Source of the DNA: an uncultured bacterium | GTDB taxonomy: Bacteria; Planctomycetota; GCA-002687715 | NCBI GenBank assembly: GCA_902826835.1 | Contig: CADEGH010000021.1 | Coordinates: 35,147-99,146, forward strand | Direction of reading: 5' to 3' | Length of the DNA: 64,000 bases | Part shown: one piece after another, positions 33,709-42,600 of the stretch | Position numbering within the stretch: position 1 is the stretch's first letter | Layout: every line of letters begins with the position of its first letter | Program-made: the position numbers and the translations under genes | Notes under the pieces: model-generated | The model's database searches: none | Seen by the model: only the letters and a program-made list of their open reading frames with translations | Told to the model about the DNA's origin: nothing

Positions 33709-34310
33709 CCCCCGCCGGGCGCTGGCGGGCGGAGCGCCGGAAAAGCGTCCTCGAGGATGCGGAGGGTCAGACCCCACACGGAGTAGGGTGGGAGCCGGAG
33801 CGCCGGGAGTCCGCTCGGACGGCCGGTGACGGCGGACGGGAGGGTCATCCGCACGGAGGGATCGAGCAGCTGTTCGATGCCAACCCACCGAGCGGAAGCG
33901 GCCTCCTCGCTCAGGACTGGATCCAGCGGACCCGGGATCGAGAAGACCCACGGGTGGACCCACAGGTCGGTCGGCGACCCCCGCTTCCACGCCTGGCGGG
34001 GGAGGAGTCGACCGAGCGCCTGATCGGGGTCGAGGCGTATCCCCACCTCTTCGAAGGTCTCCCGGCGCGCGGTTTCCGCGAGATCGCGATCGACCGCCTC
34101 GCGACGCCCCCCCGGAAAGCTGATGTGTCCCGACCAGGGGTCGTGCGGCCGCGCCGCGCGCTCCATCAGCAGGATCGAGCACGGCCCGGAGGGAGGCCCG
34201 GCGATGATGAGTGCCACCGCTGCCTCCACTCCGGGCGACCCGAAATGGTCATCCCCAGGGGCCAGATCGTTCAGGATGTCCCGGAGCCCCATCGAGCGAG
34301 ACCAGGACAT
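33702..34310 (-). CDS. NUDIX hydrolase, CoA pyrophosphatase (NudL)-like
   Basis: The 202-residue protein has a NUDIX box at about 67-91 (GGRREAVDRDLAETARRETF then EEVG) with Glu84, Glu87 and Glu88 as metal ligands. The preceding LLMERAARPHDPWSGHISFPGG closely resembles the NuCoA motif of CoA pyrophosphatases, and the Asp in the box matches NudL. It would hydrolyse CoA or acyl-CoA to phosphopantetheine products. It is the last gene of a four-gene minus-strand operon, 3 bp after the amidohydrolase-like gene. Confidence 0.85.
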   Translation of the reverse strand: MSWSRSMGLRDILNDLAPGDDHFGSPGVEAAVALIIAGPPSGPCSILLMERAARPHDPWSGHISFPGGRREAVDRDLAETARRETFEEVGIRLDPDQALGRLLPRQAWKRGSPTDLWVHPWVFSIPGPLDPVLSEEAASARWVGIEQLLDPSVRMTLPSAVTGRPSGLPALRLPPYSVWGLTLRILEDAFPALRPPAPGGGQ

Positions 34311-34313
34311 CCT

Positions 34314-36572
34314 CTATCGCGACCTTCCTGGTCCTGATCCTCGCCGCCCGCGCTCCGCGGGTGGCGCGGCCTTGCGGACCTCGGGTGGCTGCGGCGGCTC
34401 TTCCGGTTCTTCGTCTTCGTCGTCCTCTTCCTCGTCTCCGTCGTCACCATCCTCGTCATCGTCATCGTCCGACGAGTCGTCGTCTCCGTCATCATCGTCA
34501 TCGAGGTCGTCCGATTCTTCGTCCTCCTCTTCGGAATCGTCGTCGTCCTCTTCCTGATCCTCATCCTCATCCTCATCGGAGTCTTCGTCCGATTCCTCTT
34601 CCTCCTCCTCCTCCTCATCGTCTCCTTCCTCGTCGTCCTCGTCCGAATCATCGGAGTCGAACGAGGCTGCGTCGGACGCGGGGCTCGACGACGCCGAAGC
34701 TTTCTCTTGGGAGGAGCGTTCGTTCCCCGCCGGCCCATTATCCGCGGAATCCTCGTTGGCCGATTCCTCTTCGTTGTCGAGGCGATCCTCGTCGTCGTGG
34801 TCGTCGATCGGATCGTCTTCGGCCTGGCTGATATCGCTGTCTTCGGGGGCCCCGAGGCCGGGAAATGGGGTGCCCGCGAGCCTGGTCCAAAAGTCGAGCG
34901 CACCCCTCTGCATCTGAAGGTGCAACTGCTCCACATCGACGGTGGCGAGACGCCCGTCGCGAACCAGGGGCCGGCCTCCGACCATCACCAATCGAACGCG
35001 CGCTTGATCGAACCCGAACACGATGTGCGAGGCCACCGTCTCCGGGTTGAGCGGGAAGCTGAGGGTGTGTTCGAACATCACCAAGTCCGCCGCGGATCCG
35101 GGCTCGAACGACCCGAGCTTGAATCCGAACCACTTCGAGGCGAGCTCGTGCCCGCGCGCGAGCAGGGCGAGCGCGGCTTTGGCGGGCTCCGCGTGGCCGA
35201 TGGCTTCGGCGCCTTCGCCCAAAAGACGGAGATCGGAGAGAAGGTTGGGGGCAAACATCCCGGTACCGATGGCGGTGCCAGCGGCCAGATGTCCCGGTGC
35301 AAGCCCACCCTTCGCGAGCCAATGCCGCGGTAGGATGACCGGAGTGGCTCCGGCGGCGCGCACCTCCTGCATCTCTTCCTCGGAGGTGGGCTGGAGGCAG
35401 CCGAGAACGGAGTCCGCGCCCAATAGGCCAGCGCGGGCGAGCTTGTCGGCCCCGGCCCGGCCGCCGAGCTCGCCGAGGAACGGCACGTCTTCCTCGTTGC
35501 GGATGGCCGCGAGTTCCCGGAGCAACTCGACCGGCAACTGCGAGGGATGGGCGGCCCCAACTCCTACGAGCAGGTGTTCACCGCCCCCGAGGCGAACTCC
35601 TTCGTGGGTGGCCCGAATCTCGGCTTGACGGTCTTCGCCCGTGACTCGATACGCGATCACGGCCCGGCCGCCGACGGTCAACAGGACGTCTCGGGCTCGG
35701 GCCAAACACCCGTCCACGAAACGCGGCGAATTGTGGAGGTGGAACAGCGTGGTGACGCCACACTGCAGCGCCCGCACCGAGCCCATGAAGAGGCTGCAGA
35801 TCACGGAAGTCTCGTCGTGCGCGCCTCGGTTCTTCGCGACTCGCTCGGAGGGCTCGACCGAGGCCGGATGGAGTCCGGCCCACGGCCTGGCCACGAGATC
35901 GGAGAAGGCGTCGACCAGGCCGGGGATGATGATCTTGCCGCGGGCGTCGATGACCTCGGCATCGGGAGGGATGGCGAGCCCCCGACCCTGAGCCGCGATG
36001 CAGCCGCCACGTACCAAGAGATCAGTAGCGAGCGCGCTCGGCGGCGAGAAGGTGACGACCGTGCCTCCGCGCACCACGAAGGTGTCGCCGGTGCGCGACC
36101 GGGGGCCCGGCTGGAACGAGCGAGGGCTACCACCGGGGCCACGAGGCGGAGGTGGACGGCGATCCCGGCCCCGGCGGTCTCCGCGCTGGGGAGGTCGATC
36201 GTTCCGTGCCGGGCGATCTTGGCGGTCGTGCCGGTCCGGCCGATCCGGGCGATCCGTGCGCTCGACTCGCGGGTTGCGCTCGTGGACGCGTTCCGGGCGA
36301 TCGGGGCGATCCTTGCGATCCGGACGGTCGACCCGGTCGCCGCCCTCCGGACGTCCGCCGGGGCGGTCGCGCCGCGGGTTGCGGCTCCCGCGATCCCCGC
36401 GGTCCTGGCGATCGGGACGATCGGGACGATCGGGACGATCGGCCCGCGCCTCACGAGGCGTGTCTTGGCGCGGAGGCGGAGTGGTGGTCCCTTCCGGCGC
36501 TCCCGCGGGAATATCGGAAGGACGATCAGCACCCGGGGGGCCGGGGCGACGGCGGCGGCGGTGGCGGGGAAT
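34314..36572 (-). CDS. Amidohydrolase-like pseudoenzyme with RPD-rich N-terminus and acidic tail; candidate ATT start
   Basis: From the proposed ATT start the protein is 752 residues. Residues 1-165 are Arg/Asp/Pro-rich with RPDRPD repeats; about 166-573 is an amidohydrolase (SsnA/TRZ-ATZ-like) domain; about 574-752 is a tail dominated by Asp, Glu and Ser. The domain keeps family landmarks (DLLVRGGCIAAQG, IIIPGLVDA, GVTTLFHLHN, FEPGSAADLVMF), but the metal-binding HxH after PGLVDA is Phe223/Asp225, the mid-barrel HIH region reads FLGELGG, and the GTD site reads GTG. It is therefore probably catalytically dead. No ATG, GTG or TTG exists between the upstream stop and residue 166; ATT 36572 has CAGGAG 7 nt upstream. 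GTG 36077 is the fallback start (587 residues). Confidence 0.65.
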   Translation of the reverse strand: MPRHRRRRRPGPPGADRPSDIPAGAPEGTTTPPPRQDTPREARADRPDRPDRPDRQDRGDRGSRNPRRDRPGGRPEGGDRVDRPDRKDRPDRPERVHERNPRVERTDRPDRPDRHDRQDRPARNDRPPQRGDRRGRDRRPPPPRGPGGSPRSFQPGPRSRTGDTFVVRGGTVVTFSPPSALATDLLVRGGCIAAQGRGLAIPPDAEVIDARGKIIIPGLVDAFSDLVARPWAGLHPASVEPSERVAKNRGAHDETSVICSLFMGSVRALQCGVTTLFHLHNSPRFVDGCLARARDVLLTVGGRAVIAYRVTGEDRQAEIRATHEGVRLGGGEHLLVGVGAAHPSQLPVELLRELAAIRNEEDVPFLGELGGRAGADKLARAGLLGADSVLGCLQPTSEEEMQEVRAAGATPVILPRHWLAKGGLAPGHLAAGTAIGTGMFAPNLLSDLRLLGEGAEAIGHAEPAKAALALLARGHELASKWFGFKLGSFEPGSAADLVMFEHTLSFPLNPETVASHIVFGFDQARVRLVMVGGRPLVRDGRLATVDVEQLHLQMQRGALDFWTRLAGTPFPGLGAPEDSDISQAEDDPIDDHDDEDRLDNEEESANEDSADNGPAGNERSSQEKASASSSPASDAASFDSDDSDEDDEEGDDEEEEEEEESDEDSDEDEDEDQEEDDDDSEEEDEESDDLDDDDDGDDDSSDDDDDEDGDDGDEEEDDEDEEPEEPPQPPEVRKAAPPAERGRRGSGPGRSR
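34380..34800 (-). repeat. Low-complexity GAN trinucleotide tract encoding acidic tail
   Basis: About 420 bp in which the minus strand is almost only GAC, GAT, GAG, GAA and TCG/TCC codons. Such tracts are prone to length change; the plus-strand Ser-rich open frames here are its mirror. Confidence 0.8.
36409..36442. repeat. Tandem 9-bp repeats (ATCGGGACG unit) in RPD-coding region
   Basis: Between three and four near-perfect copies of a 9-bp unit, each coding for three residues of the DRP pattern on the minus strand. Looser copies extend through roughly 36180-36470. Confidence 0.75.
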
Positions 36573-36579
36573 GGCGAGG

Positions 36580-36585
36580 CTCCTG
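36580..36585 (-). promoter_or_regulatory. Ribosome-binding site CAGGAG deciding an ATT start
   Basis: CAGGAG lies 5 nt after the stop of the CxxC-protein gene and 7 nt before an in-frame ATT (36572-36570). Position and spacing are ideal, and no canonical start codon follows in frame for about 500 bp. Confidence 0.5.
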
Positions 36586-36589
36586 TGAA

Positions 36590-37189
36590 TTAGATCGCGA
36601 TGAGGCCCGTGGGCAGGTCGAGACCGGCCGGCACCCCAGGAAATCGCGTGCGGACGAAGTCTTCGTGGGTGTCGCGGGTGTGCCGCGACAGGCGTTGATC
36701 CGCTCCTTCCGTACAGGCGGAGCAGAGAGTGAGCGGGGCGGCCGCTAGTCGGGGCCCGGCGAGGAGCCCGACCACCGTGTGTTCCGCCTGAAAACCCTCG
36801 CCGGTCTTGCCACAGCGGTGGCAATGGTGGAGGGGTTCGCCCAGCCGGAGGATCTCCGGGTTGCGGAGGTGGGGCTCGGTCTGGGCCACGAACAGGGACT
36901 CAAGGAGTCGGCGCTGCCAGGCCTCGGGGCCGGCGCGCAAGTACTCGTTGATCTTCTCGATGGACTCTTCGGAAAACTGCTCGAAGAGTCGCTTCGTGCA
37001 CTCGGCGCAGATCGCGTACTCGAAGATCACCTCGCCGTCCCGCACGACCTTCTCGAGGGCGTAGGGCATCCCCGAACCCAAAAGGTCGCGCTGGCAGTCG
37101 ATGCAGCTCGCGAAGGGCAACCCGTCTTTGGCCGACCGCAGACAATCGGGAACGGAGTCGGCAGGATCATTGGGGTCGAAGCCCAGCAT
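36590..37189 (-). CDS. Cys-rich protein with four CxxC pairs, probable zinc-ribbon
   Basis: The 199-residue soluble protein has CxxC pairs at 29-32 (SCIDCQ), 61-64 (CAECT), 123-126 (CHRCG) and 156-159 (CSACT), enough for two structural zinc sites. Between them lies a helical segment with FEQFSEESIEKINEYL. I do not recognise the family. ATG 37189 follows the upstream gene by 7 bp; the stop is 17 bp before the proposed ATT start of the amidohydrolase-like gene. It may be a metal-dependent adaptor of that protein. Confidence 0.65.
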   Translation of the reverse strand: MLGFDPNDPADSVPDCLRSAKDGLPFASCIDCQRDLLGSGMPYALEKVVRDGEVIFEYAICAECTKRLFEQFSEESIEKINEYLRAGPEAWQRRLLESLFVAQTEPHLRNPEILRLGEPLHHCHRCGKTGEGFQAEHTVVGLLAGPRLAAAPLTLCSACTEGADQRLSRHTRDTHEDFVRTRFPGVPAGLDLPTGLIAI

Positions 37190-37196
37190 GGGGCGA

Positions 37197-37544
37197 CTAT
37201 ACCAGCGGGGGAGGCCAAGGCATGGCCCCGAGCCGACCGAGGAGATCGGCCCCACCCGCCGCGCTGACTTGCGGAGGTCCGAGGGCCCCTTGTACCTGCA
37301 AGCTGGTCAGAATCGTCCTCGTCTCGCCCGGGTCCGCCACCCGCGCTTCCAGGACCAACGAGCCTCCGGCGTCGTAGATCTCGAGGTGCCACTCCGGGCC
37401 TCGCTCCGACTGGACTTCTCGAAGCAACAAGAAGCGGCCTTCTCCGCGGGGGACGACCCAGTCCTCGCCCCAGTTGGCCTGGCCAAGGGTGGTGACGACC
37501 ATCAGAGAATCGAGCACGAGGTGTCCGACCGTTCTCGGCGGCAT
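37197..37544 (-). CDS. Small hypothetical protein, first gene of the pseudo-amidohydrolase operon
   Basis: The 115-residue product (MPPRTVGHLVLDSLMVVTTL start) has alternating hydrophobic strands (FLLLREVQS, WHLEIYDAGGSLVLEARV) suggesting a small beta protein. No signal peptide and no recognised family. It lies 7 bp before the CxxC-protein gene and diverges from aroA, so the operon promoter is within 37545-37636. Confidence 0.5.
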   Translation of the reverse strand: MPPRTVGHLVLDSLMVVTTLGQANWGEDWVVPRGEGRFLLLREVQSERGPEWHLEIYDAGGSLVLEARVADPGETRTILTSLQVQGALGPPQVSAAGGADLLGRLGAMPWPPPLV

Positions 37545-37636
37545 GGCGATACGCTACCCTGCGCGGCTCCGCGCGGGTCGGTGGAAGCCCTCTCCGGTCG
37601 GCGCGGAGAATGCCCAAGTGGGCCCGGCCCCCTCGC

Positions 37637-38893
37637 ATGAAAGTCACTCCGCCCGGCACGCTTCCCTATGAACCGGAATTTTGGGCGCCGGCCTCCAAGA
37701 GCGAGGCTCTGAGAGCATTGGTATTGGCCACGCTCGCGGGCCGCGGTCGCGTCCTTGGTCGCGGGCCCTGGCCCTCCGACGTCCGAGTGCTCGTGGACGC
37801 GATCCGCGCCCTCGGCGCCGACCTCGCGGAGGACGACTCCGGCTTCACTTTGCGAAGCCCGATGGACGACACCTGCATCGCGCCCTGCACTCTGGATTTT
37901 GCGGATGGCGGAGCCCCGCTTCGGCTCGGGCTTGGCCTCGCCGCAACGCTGCGTCGACCGGTGCGAGCGGTGGGGTCTCCTCGCCTATCCGTGCGCCCGC
38001 TGGCACCCCTGCTCGCGGCCCTGCGGGATCTCGGAGCGCGCATCGAGGGCGGACCAGGGTTGCCGGTGGTGATCCAGGGTCCGGTGCGCGGAGGACTCGT
38101 CTCGATCGATTCCGAGCGCTCGAGCCAGTTCGCATCGGCGCTCCTGCTCATTGGCTCCAGTTTGCCCGCGGGACTACGGCTTCAGATTCCCGGTCGCCTC
38201 GCCTCGGCGGGTTACTTGGAGCTCACCCGCAGAATGATGGCTGCCTATGGGGTCACCGTCGGGGAGGACGGGGTAGTGCCGCCGGGTCGGCCGGGTGTTC
38301 GAGACTTTCAGGTCCCAGGCGATTGGTCGGCGGGAATAACGCTGGCGGCCGCGGCCGCTTTCCTCGACGGGCCCGTTCGACTCTTGGGACTTGACCCGGA
38401 CTCGACGCAGCCCGACCGGGCCGCGACCTCGCATCTTTCGATTCTCGGCGTGCACCTGCGCACCGCGCCCACGGGGTGGATCGCGGACCCTGTGGAACCC
38501 GCTCCAGGTCGGCTGCAGATCGAGGTCGGCCGCGTCCCGGACGCGGTCCCTCCCTTGGTCGCTTCGGCGTTGCTCCGGCCCGCGCTCACTGTTTTCTGCG
38601 GTGCCGCCCATCTTGCAGACAAGGAGAGCGATCGGAGGCAGTCTCTCGTGGAATTGGCGGAGTCGGTTGGCGGCCGAGGGGCGGTCACTCCAGACGGACT
38701 TTGGGTCGAAGGCCCACTCCCCGGCCCGGCCGCCCGGATTCCGCAGGTGTCAACCCATGGCGACCACCGGATCGCCATGGCCGCCGCGCTGATTGCGCTG
38801 CGCCAGCCACTGAACCTGGACGACCCCGACTGCGTCTCCAAGTCCTTCCCCGGATTCTGGTCGCAGTGGCCGAACCAGAGGAGCCCCGCATGA
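37637..38893 (+). CDS. aroA: 3-phosphoshikimate 1-carboxyvinyltransferase (EPSP synthase)
   Basis: The 418-residue enzyme of the shikimate pathway joins phosphoenolpyruvate to shikimate-3-phosphate. Motifs seen: PASKSEALRALVLA near the N-terminus, SERSSQFASALLL for shikimate binding, the PDAVPPLVASAL segment with the catalytic Asp, LADKESDRRQ (family KESDR) and the terminal THGDHRIAMA. The usual GNAGT PEP loop reads ADGGAPLRLG, a divergent version. ATG 37637 is used; ATG 37610 would add nine residues. It overlaps the next gene as ATGA. Confidence 0.88.
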   Translation: MKVTPPGTLPYEPEFWAPASKSEALRALVLATLAGRGRVLGRGPWPSDVRVLVDAIRALGADLAEDDSGFTLRSPMDDTCIAPCTLDFADGGAPLRLGLGLAATLRRPVRAVGSPRLSVRPLAPLLAALRDLGARIEGGPGLPVVIQGPVRGGLVSIDSERSSQFASALLLIGSSLPAGLRLQIPGRLASAGYLELTRRMMAAYGVTVGEDGVVPPGRPGVRDFQVPGDWSAGITLAAAAAFLDGPVRLLGLDPDSTQPDRAATSHLSILGVHLRTAPTGWIADPVEPAPGRLQIEVGRVPDAVPPLVASALLRPALTVFCGAAHLADKESDRRQSLVELAESVGGRGAVTPDGLWVEGPLPGPAARIPQVSTHGDHRIAMAAALIALRQPLNLDDPDCVSKSFPGFWSQWPNQRSPA

Positions 38894-39645
38894 GACCGCT
38901 CGTCATTGCCCACCGAGGCGGCGCGGCCGAGGCTCCGGAGAACACCATGATGGCGTTCCGTCGAGCCCTGGCGCTCGGCGCGGACGGACTGGAAGTCGAC
39001 GTCTTTGCGACCCGAGATGGTGCGATCGTGGTCCACCACGACGAGACGGTGGCGATCGGACCCGACCAACCCCGAGTCCGCATCGGGGACCTCGACTCGG
39101 CGGTTCTCGCGGCCTGCGATCTATCTTGGACCCACGGGCCACGGTTTGCGGGGCATCGCGCCCCCTTCCTGGCCGAAGTCCTTGCGCTCGTGGATGAACG
39201 AACCTGGCTCATGATCGAGCTCAAGGCAGACCGACCCGAGGACGACCTACGCTTGGCCAAAGGCCTGCACGACTTGTTGTTCCTGGCTCCCAGGCAACCC
39301 CGGCGACTCCTCGGTTCATTTTCGGTGACTCTGCTCCGTGCGGTCCACGACCTCATTCCGGGAGAGTTGCTGCAAGCGATCGTGGAAACCGAGGCGGCCC
39401 TGTCCCGCTTTGCGCCCCTTCCTTTGGCGGGGGTCGCGATGAGCCGTGACCTCGTAACGAAACCGAGAGTTTCGGAGTGGCGCGAGGCACTGCGGGCAAC
39501 TGCGAAACCGCAGGCCTGCTGGAGCTGGACAGTGCGCACCGAGGCCGAGGCGACCCGGCTGGATCAGGCGGGCATCGACGCCTGGATTACCGACATTCCG
39601 GGTCAGCTCCTGCAAACCCGCAAGATTCGGGAACCGCGGGGGTAG
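38890..39645 (+). CDS. Glycerophosphodiester phosphodiesterase
   Basis: The 251-residue cytosolic-type GDPD hydrolyses glycerophosphodiesters to glycerol-3-phosphate and alcohol. Visible are IAHRGG (His8, Arg9), ENTMMAFRRAL, GLEVDVFATRDG (Glu35, Asp37), VVHHDE (His50) and a C-terminal GIDAWITDIPG. No signal peptide. ATGA overlap with aroA suggests cotranscription, although the pathways are unrelated. Confidence 0.9.
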   Translation: MRPLVIAHRGGAAEAPENTMMAFRRALALGADGLEVDVFATRDGAIVVHHDETVAIGPDQPRVRIGDLDSAVLAACDLSWTHGPRFAGHRAPFLAEVLALVDERTWLMIELKADRPEDDLRLAKGLHDLLFLAPRQPRRLLGSFSVTLLRAVHDLIPGELLQAIVETEAALSRFAPLPLAGVAMSRDLVTKPRVSEWREALRATAKPQACWSWTVRTEAEATRLDQAGIDAWITDIPGQLLQTRKIREPRG

Positions 39646-39686
39646 TCCGTCCGTCTTAGGGGCATTCCATTTTCCGGGGATCCACG

Positions 39687-42600
39687 ATGCGCCGAGTCCT
39701 TGCTTTGGGTGCTCTCTTCGTTGTTGTTTCGATCGCCCTGCCGCTGAGCGTGGTGCGTTGGCTCGAGGATGACGCCAGCAAGAACCTGAAGCGAGCCCAG
39801 GAGCTGATGGCCTGGGGGAGGCCGGCCGAGGCGATCGCCGTGCTGGATCTCCTGGCGGGCGAACCGAGCGCATCCCCACTCATCGCCGAGGCCCGGCTCT
39901 ATCGAGTCCGAGCGCTCATGCAGATGAAGGAATGGCCGAAGGCCGCCGAATCGGCGCGGGCCCTGTACGAGGCTCTGCCCGGCTCGCACGTGTTCCGCCG
40001 GCGGGCGCACCTTCTGCTGGCCGAAGTGCTCGAGCGCCAGGGCCAGTCGGCCGAGGCCGCAGCGATCTTCGGTATGGAAGCGGACGCGGTGCTGTCGGCG
40101 CCGGAAGATGCGCGCATTGCCAGCTACTACTTGGAATTGGCGAAGGCCCTCGAGATCGACGAACCCACGACGGACCTCCTCAAGCCCGGAAGGAAGGCCA
40201 ATCCCAGCGAGGCGGCGGCGCTTTATGAGCGCGCTCTCCAAATCGTATCGCCCGGCAAGCCTCATGCTCCGATCACGATGCCAAGGGTGCGCAATTTGAT
40301 GCGTGCCGGGCAGAGCGCCGCGGCCGTTTCCGAACTCGGAGCGCTGCTCTCGGATAAGACCCTGGAGGCCGCGGTCGTTCTCGAAGCTCGCATGCTGCGC
40401 GCCCGCGGGGCCCTGGACTCCGGCGACTTGGGCACCGCGCGCCTCGAAGTCGACCGGCTCTTGGCGGAGGCTTCGATCGACGAACACGCGGAGGGTCCGG
40501 CGGCCCGGCGGCTGCTCGGCGAGATCCAGTGGCGCAGTTCCGGCTCGGCGGCGGAACGACTCGAATCCCAGCGAGCCGGGGCGGCGACTTGGCGCGCCTG
40601 GCTCGATCGCTTCCCGACGCGCTCCGAGGCCTCGGAGGTCCGGCGCGAGCTGGCTCACAAGCTTCGTGAGGCCGGTATGAATGACGAGGCCGTTCTCGCC
40701 TTCGAGGCGGTGGCCGAGGACGAAAAAGCGCCAGCTTCGTGGCGAGCTGAGGCTCGTTTCGCACGGGTCTCGACCGAGCGTGCTCTCGGTCGCTTCGACG
40801 ACGCCCGCGCCACCGCCCGGAAGTTCCTCGCGCTGCATCCCGACGATCCCAATGTGCCGGCGGCCCAGCGACTTCTCCAAGAGCTCTGGCTCGAAAAAGC
40901 CGCCGCCCAGCGGACCGCCAAGGATGCTACGGGGGCGGTGGCGACTCTGCGTGCGTACCTCGACGAGTACCCGGGATCCCCGTCCGCCGCCGAGGTGGCG
41001 TTGGAAATCGGCCTCATCCTGCATGCCGAGAAGAAAAACGAAGAGGCCGCGGCCGCGTTCGTGGCGGTCCGGGATCGCTACCAGCAAGCTGGGCGCGAAG
41101 TGGCGGCCCGCGCGGCGCTGATCCTGGCGGTGATGGAAGAGGACGAGCGGCGGGACTTGGATGCGGCGGTGGTGCACCTGCGGAAGATCGGGGAGGAGTT
41201 CGGGGGCACCCTGGCGGCGGCGCAAGCCGCTTCCCGGCTTGCCAACCTCGAGGCCATTGAACTCGAACTCGGCTCACCGCGGGTGTTTGTGCCCGGCGAA
41301 ACCTGCCAGCTCGATTTTGCGACCAGGAACGTGAAGGACGTCCAGCTCCGCATCTACCGACTCGATGGGCGCGAGATCTTCGAACGCAAAGGCGACCTAA
41401 ATCTGGCCGGGGAGATCGAGGTGGCCTTGGTCAAGGCCGATGTCACCCAGGCCCGGCCGACTCCTGATTACCGACCGTACGCGCGCTTCCAAACCAAGTT
41501 GCCGGTCGAACTGGAAGCCGGAAAGCCCCTCCCTTCGGGCGCCTACTTGGTTTCGGCGGAGACTGACGACCGCCGCTCGGCGGTGCTCGTGCTCGTGTCG
41601 GGCGTCCGCATCGTGGTGAAGAACTCGCCCTCGGAAGCGTTTTGCTGGGCGACCGATGCCCGCACCGGCGAACCCTTGTCCGACGTGCTCGTCCTTGCCC
41701 ACAACGACAGCCAACGACTGAGCGGGAAGACCGATGCCGACGGCGTGGTGCGTTTTCCCGTGGGGGAGGGCGGAGGCAAGTTCCGCATCCTGGCCAGTCA
41801 CGAGGGAGGCGTGGTGCCTGGGCTCACCGCCGAGGCTCCCGCGGCCACGTCGGTCAACCTCGTTCCGAGGGTCGCGTTCACGATGGACCGGCCGATCTAC
41901 CAGCCGGGATCCGAAGTGCGATTCCGGGCGGTGTTGCGTGCGGTTGAGAATGCGGCCTGGGTGGCGCCCAAAATCGCCTCGGTTCGGGCCAGCTTGCATG
42001 ATCCGTCGGGCGCGGAACGAGGCGCCTCGCAGTTGGAGATGGGGGCGTTCGGAGTGGTCTCGGGCGGTTTTCCGATCTCGAAAGAGGCTCCGGTCGGCAA
42101 GTGGCGGGTGCGCGTGCATTTCGAAGGGCAGATCTTCGACGAGGAGGTGGTCGTTTCGAGCTACCGGCGCCCCGAGTACGACGTGTCAGTGGATGCGGAG
42201 CAGCGCGTGCTCGTGCCCGGCGAACTCGCCGAGCTGAATGTCGCGGTCGCCTACTTTTTCGGCGGCCCCGTGAAGTCCGCCGACTTCGAATGGCGCGCGT
42301 GGCGAGCCCCGCTCACCATCGACACCACCCGCTACCAGAATCACGCGTGGTATCTGAAGGCGGTCGAAGCGGCGGCGCCGGAGGTGGCGGGCCACGGCAT
42401 GGAGTTTGTCGCGAGCGGCCAGGGTCGGCTCAACGACTCGGGCGCGGGCCGACTCGAATTCCGAACCCGCGAAGACGGGCAGCGCTCGCGCTACGTCATC
42501 GAGGTCATGGTCAAAGATACCGGTGGCCAGTGGGTGGCCGGGGTGGGCACGGTCTTCACCGGGAGCACGGATCGCTTCGCCGTCGTCGTGGGCGAAAAGC

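Noticed and set aside
34123..34557. Ser-rich plus-strand frame
   Set aside because: Mirror of the acidic tail codons; a poly-Ser product with no start signal.
36180..36470. Possible CRISPR-like repeat array
   Set aside because: The 9-bp units are coding repeats in frame with RPD residues; no spacers or cas genes.
39603..41225. 540-residue minus-strand open frame opposite the A2M gene start
   Set aside because: Low-complexity composition with no motif, opposite a gene with clear family domains; it is a mirror of GC-biased codons.
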